Positions 20,278-27,311 of a DNA stretch of 64,000 nt are shown here, one piece after another. Location of the stretch: NCBI GenBank assembly GCA_945885475.1, contig CAMCYR010000004.1, forward strand, positions 46,667 through 110,666, written 5' to 3'. How positions within the stretch are numbered: position 1 is the first letter of the stretch; each line of letters starts with the position of its first letter. The position numbers were made by a program, and so were the translations under genes. The notes beneath the pieces are model-generated. The model was given only the letters and a program-made list of their open reading frames with translations, was not told where the DNA came from and did not search any database. Source of the stretch: Chitinophaga pinensis. Lineage in GTDB: Bacteria > Bacteroidota > Bacteroidia > 2-12-FULL-35-15.

Positions 20278-21213
20278 ATGAAAGTAACAGTAGTAGGAGC
20301 AGGAAATGTAGGTGCTACATCAGCAGATGTATTGGCATTTCGTAAAATAGCTTCAGAAGTAGTATTGCTAGATATCAGAGAAAATTTTGCTGAAGGAAAA
20401 GCATTGGATATGATGCAAACTGCAACATTGAATGGTTTTGATTCTCGTGTAAGCGGAAGTACGAATGATTATGCTAAAACAGCGAACAGTGATGTTGTTG
20501 TTATTACAAGCGGTGTGCCTCGTAAACCGGGTATGACCAGAGAAGAATTGATAGGAATCAATGCCGGAATTGTAAAAGCTGTTACCGAAAATTTATTACA
20601 GCACTCTCCAAATGCGATTGTTATAGTTGTTAGTAATCCAATGGATACAATGACTTACCTTGCATTGAAAGAAAGCAAATTACCGAAAAATAGAATTATC
20701 GGAATGGGCGGTATCCTCGATAGTGCGCGTTTTAAGTGTTATTTATCTTTAGCCTTAGATGCTTCTCCAAACGATATTGAAGGAATGGTAATCGGTGGTC
20801 ACGGAGATACAACCATGATTCCATTAACCAGAATGGCTTCCTACAAAGGGGTTCCCGTTTCTCAGTTTGCTGACTCAGAAAAATTGAAAAAAGTGGCAGC
20901 TGATACAATGATTGGTGGTGCTACATTAACCGGAATGCTAGGTACTTCCGCGTGGTATGCTCCCGGAGCTGCTGTTGCTGCTTTAGTAGATAGTATTCTA
21001 AACGATCAGAAAAAAATGTTCCCTTGTTGTGTTTATTTAGATGGCGAGTACGGACAAAAAGATATTTGCTTGGGTGTTCCTGTTATCATTGGTAAAAATG
21101 GCTGGGAGAGCATCGTTGATGTGAAATTGAACGAGGAAGAAAAAGCTGCATTTGCAAAAAGTGCTGATGCTGTCAGAAATATGAATAGCATTTTAAGTAC
21201 GATCAATGCATAA
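20278..21213 (+). CDS. mdh: Malate dehydrogenase (LDH-like family)
   Basis: A 311-residue protein of normal length for the lactate/malate dehydrogenase family. It would oxidise malate to oxaloacetate with NAD+ in the citric acid cycle, in the cytoplasm. The Rossmann motif GAGNVG is at residues 7-12. The substrate-binding loop RKPGMTREEL (about 81-90) has the arginines expected of malate rather than lactate enzymes, and the catalytic His is in the GGHGDT segment. An unusual GMGGILDSAR stands where many homologues have GQAGVLD. A weak -7-like box (TAATTTAG, 20231-20238) is upstream. The gene is monocistronic, with a strong terminator right behind it. Confidence 0.95.
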   Translation: MKVTVVGAGNVGATSADVLAFRKIASEVVLLDIRENFAEGKALDMMQTATLNGFDSRVSGSTNDYAKTANSDVVVITSGVPRKPGMTREELIGINAGIVKAVTENLLQHSPNAIVIVVSNPMDTMTYLALKESKLPKNRIIGMGGILDSARFKCYLSLALDASPNDIEGMVIGGHGDTTMIPLTRMASYKGVPVSQFADSEKLKKVAADTMIGGATLTGMLGTSAWYAPGAAVAALVDSILNDQKKMFPCCVYLDGEYGQKDICLGVPVIIGKNGWESIVDVKLNEEEKAAFAKSADAVRNMNSILSTINA

Positions 21214-21236
21214 GTAATACGTTTTAGTTAATAAAA

Positions 21237-21268
21237 GGCGATCGGATTTTTTTGGTCGCCTTTTTTAT
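21237..21268 (+). terminator. Terminator of mdh
   Basis: A 7-bp stem (GGCGATC 21237-21243, GGTCGCC 21254-21260, one G-T pair) with a 10-base loop and a following T-run. It overlaps a possible TTG start at 21252 of the next gene, which argues that the next gene starts later. Confidence 0.85.
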
Positions 21269-21278
21269 TTTTTTTTCA

Positions 21279-21716
21279 ATGATAACTATTATCCCTTTTA
21301 AAGTTTTAGATATTGCAGGTGAAGGATTTCATCTGCTAATAAAAATTCTCATCAATAAAAAAGTGGCAAAAGTAATTATTGATACAGGCGCTTCAAAAAC
21401 GGTGTTTGATAATCAACGAATCAAAAAATATGTTGGTAAAAAAACGTTTGAAAAACACGATAGTCTTTCAACTGGTTTAGGTACAAGTACTATGACGAGT
21501 GAACTTGTTAGTATAAAAAAAATTAAAATCGGTGAGCTCGAAATTGTAAATTACAAAACGATATTACTTGATCTGTCGCATGTAAATAATTCCTACGAAC
21601 AGATTAAATTAAAGCCTGTTGATGGTGTTCTTGGCAGTGATCTGCTTTTAAAGTATAGTGCTGTAATTGACTACGACAAAAAAATATTAAAATTAAAATT
21701 TCCTAAAAAGAAATAG
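21279..21716 (+). CDS. Small retropepsin-like aspartic protease domain protein
   Basis: A 145-residue protein with the aspartic protease motif IIDTGASKTVFD (about residues 31-42) and the later GVLGSDLLLKYSAVIDYD, the arrangement of single-domain retropepsin-like proteins that act as homodimers. There is no signal peptide or membrane segment, so it is probably cytoplasmic. I place the start at ATG 21279, because the upstream in-frame TTG at 21252 lies inside the mdh terminator hairpin. The natural substrate cannot be told from the sequence. Confidence 0.75.
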   Translation: MITIIPFKVLDIAGEGFHLLIKILINKKVAKVIIDTGASKTVFDNQRIKKYVGKKTFEKHDSLSTGLGTSTMTSELVSIKKIKIGELEIVNYKTILLDLSHVNNSYEQIKLKPVDGVLGSDLLLKYSAVIDYDKKILKLKFPKKK

Positions 21717-21842
21717 ATTTTCCTTTTCGAATTAATAGATCTCATCTTTCCTCCTAAGGATCTACTTTATTGACGGTGGCGTTGAAATAGAACCTAATTG
21801 CTAGGAATGAAGCAGTCTTTTTTTTGAACAGGATGTTTGATT

Positions 21843-22256
21843 TTAGATCAAAAATTTCTCTCTGACTTCTATCGATGGAATCATACAGCTTTCTTTTTTG
21901 CCAAACCATTTATATCTGTTTTTAGCAATAAAATCATAAATGGTATCTCTTATAAATGGCGGAATAATTATGAAGGCATAACCTAGTTTGTAAAGTCCGC
22001 TTAGCTGTTTGGCAATTTTTAAAACAGCTGTCGATTTTGTGAAAAGAGTATTCTTTTCTATAAGAAGGATACTGTCTATTTTTAATGTGTCAATAGATAG
22101 TTCGGTCAATAATTTTTTTCCTGCATCAGATTGAATTGCAGCAAATTTAAATACGTTCTTTTTATCGTATTTAATTATTTTATTGACAGATGTATTGCAG
22201 AAATTGCACATGCCATCAAAAAGTATAATGCTTTTTTTTTCGGATGAGTTTTGCAT
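21843..22256 (-). CDS. DCC-family thiol-disulfide oxidoreductase-like protein (DUF393)
   Basis: A 137-residue protein with the family hallmark FDGMCNFCNTSV near residues 13-24 (DxxCxxC), followed by FAAIQSDAGKKLL and, later, a KLGYAF segment, all typical of DUF393/DCC proteins. These are predicted thioredoxin-fold thiol proteins without a firmly known substrate. Its ATG shares one base with the stop codon of the preceding cytochrome/propeller gene (TAATG), implying translational coupling. It is the last gene of the metal cluster. A CxxC thiol protein in a copper/heme gene set could serve in metal or disulfide handling, which is inference. Confidence 0.82.
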   Translation of the reverse strand: MQNSSEKKSIILFDGMCNFCNTSVNKIIKYDKKNVFKFAAIQSDAGKKLLTELSIDTLKIDSILLIEKNTLFTKSTAVLKIAKQLSGLYKLGYAFIIIPPFIRDTIYDFIAKNRYKWFGKKESCMIPSIEVREKFLI

Positions 22257-23719
22257 TACTTACGAATTGAAACTGAGTAAGGATCAACAGATACTTCGGT
22301 TTTTTTGATTCCACCGGATGGTGTCAGTAGCATTGTTTTTGTATTTAGATCTATAAATGAAACGTTTCCATTTCTTCCGCCACATTCGAATGAGTGGTGT
22401 GGCGCTGTTCCGTCACTGGTAGCATTTCTGTTGGCAACATAAACTAATTTTTTTTCATCATCTACTTCGATGCCATGTGGTTGATGTCCTGTGTATATAA
22501 TGCTTTCTAATGTATTTGTGAGGTAGTTAATGATCGCAACAGAACCTCTTTTCCCCGGGAATGAAAGTGTATCTTCCATACATGTTACATAAACAAATGG
22601 AGTAGTGGTTGAAAAGCTCATCTCTGAAGGCATTGGTCCCACAGGAATAATTGCAAGTAAGGAGTCGTTGCTGGTTTGCATTACACGCACATCAGAGGTG
22701 CCCTGACAGGTAACAAAATATTTTGCACCGCCAGGTGTGAATCTAATTTCATGGCTGTTTAATGTAGCAGTAGGAGGAGTCGCAAATAGATTTACAGTAG
22801 ACATCGCACTGAAATCAGCAACAGGAAATTTATATATAATGTTACTGCTTTGACCTGTAATATAGAGTATATCTTCTGCATTATTCAGCGTGCAGCCATG
22901 TGGGTATGTAAATCCACCTCCTGAAGCAGGAATAGCAGTTAGTGAATTCAGGTCTACTGTTGAGATCACACTTCCCAAAAAGTCGATACAGTAAGCTGTT
23001 TGTGAATCTCCGGTGATAACAAACGTATTCCAGTTCCCTGATCCGATAAATGCTTTTCCAACAAAGCTATCATCACTTGTTCGGTGTTTTTCTAAATATT
23101 GGCCTCCAAGAAATACAACGTACCAGAATTGGCCATCGGGTGAAACTCTTACCATGTGTGGTGATTCTGTTCCAGCAGAACTTCCAACACTTATATAACG
23201 CATTGGCAATAATGTTTTTTGGTCAAATACAGTCACCACATCACATCCTTGATTCGTTACATAAATTTTTTTCCGATTAGGATCATCAGCAAATTTAATT
23301 TCGCCTTCTCGGCTTGGAGCACCTGCATTTATCCAGTTTTTGAAAAGTAGCACTTCTTCTAGGGTTAATTTTGTTGCGTTATAGGGCATCGTAGGCGAAA
23401 GTGTTACGCCAAGATCAGGGTATGTGTTTATGTATGAAAATAAGGTGCTGTAGTCGTGGCGAAATGGTATGGCGCATGCACTTCCTGTTCCTCCTTCAAA
23501 TAGTTTGTCCCAACTTTCAAGGGATAATCCACCTGCTCCACCTTTGCTTTTATCATTGTGACAGCCGGGAGTAGCGCATTTTGTGAAAATGATTTTTCCG
23601 ATCTCTTCGGGAAATTCATTATAGTTAGGTGTTCCTCTCTCGTTTGTGCAAGTGCTGAAAAAGCTCACAACGAAAATTACGAGAAGTGTTAATAGCAGGA
23701 TACTTTTTTTCTGGTACAT
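22256..23719 (-). CDS. Lipoprotein with an N-terminal cytochrome c-like domain fused to a YVTN-type beta-propeller
   Basis: A 487-residue protein if started at ATG 23719 (an upstream in-frame TTG at 23740 adds seven residues). The lipobox FFSTC is near residue 23. An N-terminal region follows with a heme-type motif of unusual spacing, KCATPGCHND (CX4CH), and a downstream SPTMPYN whose Met could be the second heme ligand. From about residue 140 come repeated propeller strands (KKIYVTNQGCDVVTVFD, PFVYVTCMEDT, KLVYVANRNATS), as in YVTN/lactonase-like seven-bladed propellers. It is probably anchored in a membrane facing the periplasm or surface. It sits between a small lipoprotein and the DCC gene in the MbnP/MbnH cluster, so a redox role in that system is plausible but unproven. 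Confidence 0.8.
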   Translation of the reverse strand: MYQKKSILLLTLLVIFVVSFFSTCTNERGTPNYNEFPEEIGKIIFTKCATPGCHNDKSKGGAGGLSLESWDKLFEGGTGSACAIPFRHDYSTLFSYINTYPDLGVTLSPTMPYNATKLTLEEVLLFKNWINAGAPSREGEIKFADDPNRKKIYVTNQGCDVVTVFDQKTLLPMRYISVGSSAGTESPHMVRVSPDGQFWYVVFLGGQYLEKHRTSDDSFVGKAFIGSGNWNTFVITGDSQTAYCIDFLGSVISTVDLNSLTAIPASGGGFTYPHGCTLNNAEDILYITGQSSNIIYKFPVADFSAMSTVNLFATPPTATLNSHEIRFTPGGAKYFVTCQGTSDVRVMQTSNDSLLAIIPVGPMPSEMSFSTTTPFVYVTCMEDTLSFPGKRGSVAIINYLTNTLESIIYTGHQPHGIEVDDEKKLVYVANRNATSDGTAPHHSFECGGRNGNVSFIDLNTKTMLLTPSGGIKKTEVSVDPYSVSIRK

Positions 23720-23806
23720 AGTAGAATAAATCTCATTCAAATTTATAACAATAAAACCTTAATCCAAATTGAATTACAGGCTTTGCTGTTAAAAAGCAAT
23801 TGCTGC

Positions 23807-24190
23807 TTATTCTGTTACAGGTACATCAGTAGATGTAGATTTGTCGTATTTCAGACTCACACTAACACCACCTTTTACGGCTTCCAAACTGGCATTGTCG
23901 AATCCTACGCCATATAAATAGTAATCTCCTTTTTCAAGATCTCTGAATTCAAAGTGTGCGTTTGTATCAGATGTAATTTGATCGTCATAAAGGGATACGT
24001 CTGTTCCCGGAAATTCGGTAGCACCATATTTTATGTAAACAATGGCATTCGGGATAAGTTTTGAATGGTGTTTAACATTCCCGTTTACGCTTGATTTTCC
24101 GCCCTTGCCTTCTTTTGAGCAAGCACCGATCGCTAATATAATAGCTGCGGTGAACAGGAAAAGTGCTGAATATTTAATTTTCTTTTTCAT
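23807..24190 (-). CDS. Small lipoprotein with a carboxypeptidase-regulatory-like fold
   Basis: A 127-residue protein from ATG 24190 (an upstream in-frame ATG at 24220 would overlap the previous gene by eight bases). The signal and lipobox end in ILAIGAC near residue 24. The mature part reads like a beta-sandwich of the CarboxypepD_reg type: NGNVKHHSKLIPNAIVYIKY ... TSDTNAHFEFRDLEKGDYYLYG. It lies in the MbnP/MbnH operon, downstream of the CxxCxC barrel-like protein. No enzymatic motif is visible and it may be a structural or binding partner. Confidence 0.72.
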   Translation of the reverse strand: MKKKIKYSALFLFTAAIILAIGACSKEGKGGKSSVNGNVKHHSKLIPNAIVYIKYGATEFPGTDVSLYDDQITSDTNAHFEFRDLEKGDYYLYGVGFDNASLEAVKGGVSVSLKYDKSTSTDVPVTE

Positions 24191-24212
24191 TATCTTATTA
24201 TTAACCATAAAG

Positions 24213-25262
24213 TTAAGCATTTGTTCTTGATTTAAAAAGATATTTCTTTTGATTAAAATTGTAGGTTAATCCTACCATGAATTTTCCGGCCAGCATAGGA
24301 TTATACTCAAATTTTTTTTCGTAAAAAGGAATATGAAAAGAGGTATTGATTAACAGTTGCTTGTAAAAAATGTCCAATCCTAATCCTCCTGTTGCAATAT
24401 TCATTTCTGTGGATTCCTGAAGGAGGTTATTTATGTATACCCCTTTCGAGTATTCATAATATCCTTGTATTGAGGGGAAAATTTTGAAGTCTTTTTCCTG
24501 TCGGAATTTATAAAAAATGTTGATATAGTTGGTTGTACCGTTTCCAATTCTTTCGTGGTAGTAATTGTCTCCATTGAGTTTATAGGTAGAATTCAAACTA
24601 AGTCCAAGTTTTTTATATCCAATAACATAATTCCCATATACCATATAATCAATACTGCCGGTTCCGGGTTGCATCAAGAAATCTATTCGTTCACCTTCAT
24701 TGTTTTTTGCATAATAATCTCCTATGGGTAATTTAAATCCTGCACCAAAGATCAGGCGATGTTGAAACTTTTCGGTCATCGTTTTATTGACAACATGAAA
24801 GGCTGTAAAAAATGTTAGGTCACCAATTCCGGCAATTTTTTCTTTTTTTTCATTCATACTGTTGCTATTCATTACAAATGGAATGATCGCATTTAATTCG
24901 AATCTTTGGTGAATGAAAAATTTGCCACGTACTTCAGCTGTTGTATATAATTCAAAATCGCTTTGTAGGCGAGGAGCTTTCGCTGATATAGTTGTTGTTC
25001 CTGAGCTACCGTGTTTTGATGTGTAATAATTACCATTTGAATTTGTTAAGGCTGTGTTGTTCGTATTTGAAGTAAACGAGCGTTGAAACAAATTGTGATG
25101 TTGTCCTGAATTCGTATAACCGTTATACATTTTATAACGGTATAAAACAGAAATATTGCTCTGGTTATCATATGGAGTGATACCCATAAAACAACCGCAA
25201 AAATCACAAGAAAATAAAGTATTGGTAATTATAACACAAATGAGTGTTATAGTTGATTTCAT
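24213..25262 (-). CDS. Outer-membrane beta-barrel-like protein with a CxxCxC N-terminus
   Basis: A 349-residue protein. After the signal peptide the mature N-terminus reads CDFCGCFMGITPYDNQS. The CxxCxC motif could bind metal, or its first Cys could be a lipobox (TLFSC). The remainder has alternating hydrophobic/aromatic strands (RYKMYNGYTN, YMVYGNYVIGYKKLGLSL, MVGLTYNFNQKKYLF at the end), as in an outer-membrane barrel, and a segment GAGFKLPIGDYYAKN as in transporter-like barrels. I recall similar proteins beside cytochrome c peroxidase-like genes in other Bacteroidota. Here it follows the MbnH-like gene by nine bases. It could export or import the metal or a product of the di-heme enzyme, which is inference. 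Confidence 0.75.
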   Translation of the reverse strand: MKSTITLICVIITNTLFSCDFCGCFMGITPYDNQSNISVLYRYKMYNGYTNSGQHHNLFQRSFTSNTNNTALTNSNGNYYTSKHGSSGTTTISAKAPRLQSDFELYTTAEVRGKFFIHQRFELNAIIPFVMNSNSMNEKKEKIAGIGDLTFFTAFHVVNKTMTEKFQHRLIFGAGFKLPIGDYYAKNNEGERIDFLMQPGTGSIDYMVYGNYVIGYKKLGLSLNSTYKLNGDNYYHERIGNGTTNYINIFYKFRQEKDFKIFPSIQGYYEYSKGVYINNLLQESTEMNIATGGLGLDIFYKQLLINTSFHIPFYEKKFEYNPMLAGKFMVGLTYNFNQKKYLFKSRTNA

Positions 25263-25271
25263 ATATTTTTT

Positions 25272-26321
25272 TTAAGGTGCAAAAGGATCATTAAACCTTT
25301 CATCGTTTTTAAAAGTATTGTCGGTAAGTGTTTTTAAAAATGCTATTATATCTGCTTTTTCAGTTGTTGTTAATTGAATCCCGCCTGCAACTTGTGAACT
25401 TAAGGTACTTGAGTTTTTTACACCACTCACATAATGATTCAATACTGCATCTAACGAAGTAAATCTTCCATCATGCATGTAAGGTCTTGTTAGCGCAATG
25501 TTTCGTAATGTAGGAACTTTAAAGGTGCCCGAGTCAGAAGCTAATGATGTTATCGTTGCTCTTCCAGCATCAGTAAAAATGGTATCAAGTCCATTGTTCA
25601 TGAATTCATAATTTGTGAATAGCGGTGCGGTATGACATGTATTGCATTTTGCCATAAATAAATTCAATCCGTTCTGTTCACTAGAAGTCAAACTCGTCTG
25701 ACCTCTTGAATACAAGTCATATTTTGAATTGTAGGATACCAACATTCCCTGGAATTGCGCAATTGCTTTAAATATCAACTGACTTGTAACTGTTTCTGTT
25801 CCGAATGCATCATTAAATAAGCTTGTATAACTTGCATCGTTTTGAATTTTAGTCACCATATTCGCTATTGATTCGTCCATTTCTACCGGATTGGTAATTG
25901 GTCCTATCGGTTGAACTTCAATGTGATTGATTCCTCCATCCCACATAAAAGATGTATTCCAGTTTAAGTTAAATAATCCGGGTGCATTTCTTACACCCAA
26001 CAAATTATCAATTCCATGGCTAACATTATGATCTAAATGGGAAAAAGCTGCAAATTGCTGATGACAACTTCCGCATGAAATTGAATTGTCGCGAGAAAGT
26101 TGTGGGTCATAAAATAGTTTTCTGCCTAATATAAAACCTTCTTTTGTTAAGGTATTCCCGGTAAAATCGTATTCTGGATATGGCCAGCCTTCTGGAATAA
26201 TCATCCGGATGTCATTAGCGGGAAGTTCCTTTTTTATTGGAGGATCAACTTCGCAAGCACTCGCTGCAACGATGAACGTTGCAGCGACTACAAGATATTT
26301 TATAGCATTTTTAATTAACAT
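25272..26321 (-). CDS. Di-heme cytochrome c peroxidase / MauG / MbnH-like lipoprotein
   Basis: A 349-residue protein, usual length for the di-heme peroxidase family. The lipobox is in VAASAC (near residue 23). Two heme-binding motifs are visible, CGSCHQQ (about residue 82) and CNTCHTAP (about residue 225), and the family signature RPYMHDGRFTSLDAVLNHY near residues 275-293. Family members either reduce H2O2 or, like MauG and MbnH, oxidise tryptophan on a partner protein. It begins six bases after the MbnP-like gene. MbnH is known to convert a Trp of MbnP to kynurenine so that MbnP binds copper, so the pairing favours an MbnH-like role over a detoxifying peroxidase. Confidence 0.85.
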   Translation of the reverse strand: MLIKNAIKYLVVAATFIVAASACEVDPPIKKELPANDIRMIIPEGWPYPEYDFTGNTLTKEGFILGRKLFYDPQLSRDNSISCGSCHQQFAAFSHLDHNVSHGIDNLLGVRNAPGLFNLNWNTSFMWDGGINHIEVQPIGPITNPVEMDESIANMVTKIQNDASYTSLFNDAFGTETVTSQLIFKAIAQFQGMLVSYNSKYDLYSRGQTSLTSSEQNGLNLFMAKCNTCHTAPLFTNYEFMNNGLDTIFTDAGRATITSLASDSGTFKVPTLRNIALTRPYMHDGRFTSLDAVLNHYVSGVKNSSTLSSQVAGGIQLTTTEKADIIAFLKTLTDNTFKNDERFNDPFAP

Positions 26322-26327
26322 TGTTGA

Positions 26328-27119
26328 TTAGTTATGAATGTGTTCAACAGTAAACATATCAGCATAGTTGTCCGACATATCTAAACTAGTTTGGTTGACA
26401 GTCATGTTGAAGCTTGTTGAAGCAATGCTTATGTTTACAGGGCTTGTAAACCATTCCAATACATTCGCTTTGATGTGGATTTCAGGTGTTACCGTTGATG
26501 AAACGGATGCAACTTCAGTTCCGAATGAAGGAGAAACCGTTTTAAGAGGATTGTATATTCCTTTGTAACCTCCTACATGATAGATTATTTGATTGCCCCC
26601 GGCAGTGGATTGTGGTGAGTATCCCTCTAATTTCGCCTGAATATATCCTGTACTCCAGCTCCAAAACATTCCATTTGCTGGATCCAATGCTCCTGTTTGT
26701 GCTCCGGATACGTTGCGGAGGCTGTCTACACCAATCATAAATGATATAGCAGTGTAATCTCCGAAAGGTACATTCAGTAGCGTGAAGTCACCTGTTGCTA
26801 GGTCAGATGCGTCAATTAAATGGTAGCTTTCTGCTTCTACATGTGTTCCACCACCACTTTTTGTTAGTACAATATTGCTGATGTAGTATTTTAACATCGA
26901 TACGGTAAAGGTATCATTGTTCGCTGTAACGTATGACTCTGTATTAAATACCAATGAACTATCACCGGCCATATTCTCAAAATGGATTGATAAGGAACCT
27001 GCTGTCACTCCCGGATTTGAAGGCGTTGGTGCTGTTTCTTCGTATGGATCTTTTTTACATGATGTGAAAATTAATGACGCAGAAATAAATAATAAAAGGC
27101 TATATTTTAATGTTTTCAT
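26328..27119 (-). CDS. MbnP-like copper-binding lipoprotein
   Basis: A 263-residue lipoprotein (lipobox IFTSC at residues 17-21, then KKD). The mature part matches the MbnP-like pattern: an opening beta strand GSLSIHFENMAGDSSLVF, ISNIVLTKSGG with a following H and E (HVEAESYHLID), an SFMIGVDSLRN strand and the hallmark MFWSWSTGYIQAKLEG around residues 148-163. The WSW tryptophans are candidates for the modified Trp, and several His residues (HVGGYKG, EIHIKAN, VEHIHN at the C-terminus) could bind metal. It is first in a tight run with the MbnH-like gene. MbnP is known from methanobactin operons, but MbnP-like/MbnH-like pairs also occur without methanobactin genes, as here. Confidence 0.82.
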   Translation of the reverse strand: MKTLKYSLLLFISASLIFTSCKKDPYEETAPTPSNPGVTAGSLSIHFENMAGDSSLVFNTESYVTANNDTFTVSMLKYYISNIVLTKSGGGTHVEAESYHLIDASDLATGDFTLLNVPFGDYTAISFMIGVDSLRNVSGAQTGALDPANGMFWSWSTGYIQAKLEGYSPQSTAGGNQIIYHVGGYKGIYNPLKTVSPSFGTEVASVSSTVTPEIHIKANVLEWFTSPVNISIASTSFNMTVNQTSLDMSDNYADMFTVEHIHN

Positions 27120-27256
27120 AGTTGATGTATTTTAGAATTATTTTTATGCAATTATTAATTGTAGAAATACTAAAACTTTTGGTTGTTGAATTATTTACGC
27201 TTCAATAAAAATCTGAAGTGGTCATCAATTTCTAAGTTCTCTAATTTAAGTGTTTT

Positions 27257-27264
27257 CAAATTTA
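27257..27264 (-). promoter_or_regulatory. Candidate -7 box for the MbnP-MbnH operon
   Basis: On the minus strand the sequence reads TAAATTTG, a perfect TAnnTTTG box, about 137 bases before the MbnP-like start. The nearest upstream TTG is 26 bases away, longer than usual. The 192-base gap from the TonB receptor gene is otherwise empty, so a separate promoter here is plausible. Confidence 0.4.
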
Positions 27265-27311
27265 CGATTTATTTCATGTTTGCGATAATTCAAATAGAAT
27301 TTTCCTATTAT

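Noticed and set aside
21736..21764. TAGATC...GATCTA inverted repeat between the retropepsin gene and the DCC gene
   Set aside because: Six-base arms, a long loop and no T-run; too weak to call a terminator.
25272..26321. Classical bacterial cytochrome c peroxidase for H2O2 detoxification
   Set aside because: Not excluded, but immediate linkage to an MbnP-like gene favours an MbnH-like role; axial ligands could not be assigned with confidence.
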